A stretch of DNA of 64,000 nt, taken from contig NZ_CYUJ01000002.1 in the NCBI RefSeq assembly GCF_001299475.1, positions 558,001 through 622,000 on the forward strand. Reading direction: 5' to 3'. Position numbers and translations under genes: made by a program. Below the pieces are notes generated by a model. It made no database searches. It worked only from the letters and a program-made list of their open reading frames with translations, and had not been told where the DNA came from. This stretch comes from Neofamilia massiliensis. Its GTDB lineage: Bacteria > Bacillota > Clostridia > Tissierellales > Peptoniphilaceae. The first letter of the stretch is position 1. Every line of letters begins with the position of its first letter. Shown here in pieces: positions 63,593 through 64,000 of the stretch.

Positions 63593-64000
63593 ATGAAAAA
63601 TTTTTTGATAGATCCCTTGCTAGGCCTGGATTCTTATAAGAATCTTCTAGCAGATATAAAAAATGAAAAACAAGTTATTGCAGTTAACGGAGTGTTAGAA
63701 GAGGCTCTAGGCCACTTTATTTACTCTGTATTTTCTCATGGAGAAAAACGAAAGATCTTTATAATTTCCTATTCAGACCTAAGGGCCAAGAGAATTTACG
63801 AAGACTTAAAAAGCCTAGGTCTAAATAATTCCTATTACTTTCCAAAGCGAGAAGATTTTTTCTACAGGTCAATAGCCAGGTCAGCTGATACATCTAATGA
63901 CCAAATAAAGGCCATGTGGGCTTTGAGACATGAAGATGAACTTATAGTTGCCACAGGCTATGAAGGTCTTTTAAACAAGCTAATGACCCCTGACAAGTTT
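63593..64000 (+). CDS. mfd: Transcription-repair coupling factor, N-terminal part (cut by window end)
   Basis: An open frame of 136 codons begins at ATG 63593 and runs to the end of the window. The sequence MKNFLIDPLLGLDSYKNLL, IAVNGVLEEALGHFIYS and ISYSDLRAKRIYEDLKSL, then YYFPKREDFFYR, resembles the UvrB-like N-terminal module of Mfd. The order pth-mfd is conserved in Firmicutes, which supports the call. Mfd removes stalled RNA polymerase and recruits UvrA; the helicase motifs lie outside the window. No clear ribosome binding site is seen. Confidence 0.85.
   Translation, partial: MKNFLIDPLLGLDSYKNLLADIKNEKQVIAVNGVLEEALGHFIYSVFSHGEKRKIFIISYSDLRAKRIYEDLKSLGLNNSYYFPKREDFFYRSIARSADTSNDQIKAMWALRHEDELIVATGYEGLLNKLMTPDKF

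Noticed and set aside
1-64000. CRISPR array, prophage or integron
   Set aside because: No regularly spaced direct repeats, cas genes, phage structural genes or integrase were found in the window.

Overview
The window is AT-rich DNA from a low-GC, anaerobic, amino-acid-fermenting Firmicute. Gene content and style suggest Tissierellia / Peptoniphilaceae or a close relative, but genus cannot be fixed from the sequence. The clues are a complete B12-dependent methylaspartate operon for glutamate fermentation, a large oligopeptide importer, T-box and SAM-I riboswitches, strong GGAGG ribosome binding sites with many TTG starts, a class 1B dihydroorotate dehydrogenase (pyrD/pyrK), and MEP-pathway isoprenoid genes together with a type 2 IPP isomerase.

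Layout. 1-4.1 kb: 3' part of a pyrimidine operon (pyrC-pyrF-pyrK-pyrD-pyrE). 4.1-13 kb: pgeF, a radical SAM/SPASM protein, a lipoprotein, citG, an LCP cell-wall ligase, fni, a DegV protein and a HerA/DUF853-like ATPase. 13-21.3 kb: TPR protein, map, MATE exporter, CsbD-like stress protein, an ADP-ribosylglycohydrolase, a dnaJ-like gene and clpB. 21.3-24.7 kb, minus strand: trkA-trkH-citX and a tRNA-Leu(GAG). 24.8-30.4 kb: a methionine T-box, an IS200-type element inserted behind it, metNIQ, then a proline T-box and proS. 30.5-38.7 kb: oppA-oppB-oppC-oppD-oppF and a small membrane protein. 38.7-44.5 kb: HAD phosphatase, small GNAT, SAM-I riboswitch and metK, a lipoprotein, a CPBP protease, a TIGR01212 radical SAM protein and a small membrane protein. 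44.5-47.8 kb, minus strand: MEP operon ispE - DXR-II-like reductase - ispD - ispF. 48.1-56.9 kb: glutamate mutase (glmS, glmL, glmE), methylaspartate ammonia-lyase, a two-subunit class I hydratase (probable mesaconase) and citDEF (probable citramalate lyase). 57-60.7 kb: LTA-synthase-like protein and an SLH surface protein. 60.8-64 kb: glmU-prs-pth-mfd (mfd runs off the end).

How the genes fit together. Peptides enter through Opp. Glutamate is converted through methylaspartate, mesaconate and citramalate to acetate and pyruvate. The citramalate lyase acyl carrier (CitD) needs the prosthetic-group enzymes CitG and CitX, and both are present in the window, 14 kb apart. Methionine uptake and SAM synthesis are sensed separately: a tRNA-Met T-box on metNIQ and a SAM-I riboswitch on metK.

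The most striking observation is the Opp transporter. Its OppC permease carries a complete seven-repeat RCC1-type beta-propeller in the extracellular loop after the first membrane helix. OppF has about 170 extra residues of helical/coiled-coil sequence between Walker A and the Q-loop, and OppA has a roughly 100-residue helical insert. Other points of note are a GlmU whose uridyltransferase half has lost its signature motifs, a DXR-II (DRL)-type enzyme inside the isoprenoid operon, and an IS200 element wedged between a T-box and its target operon.
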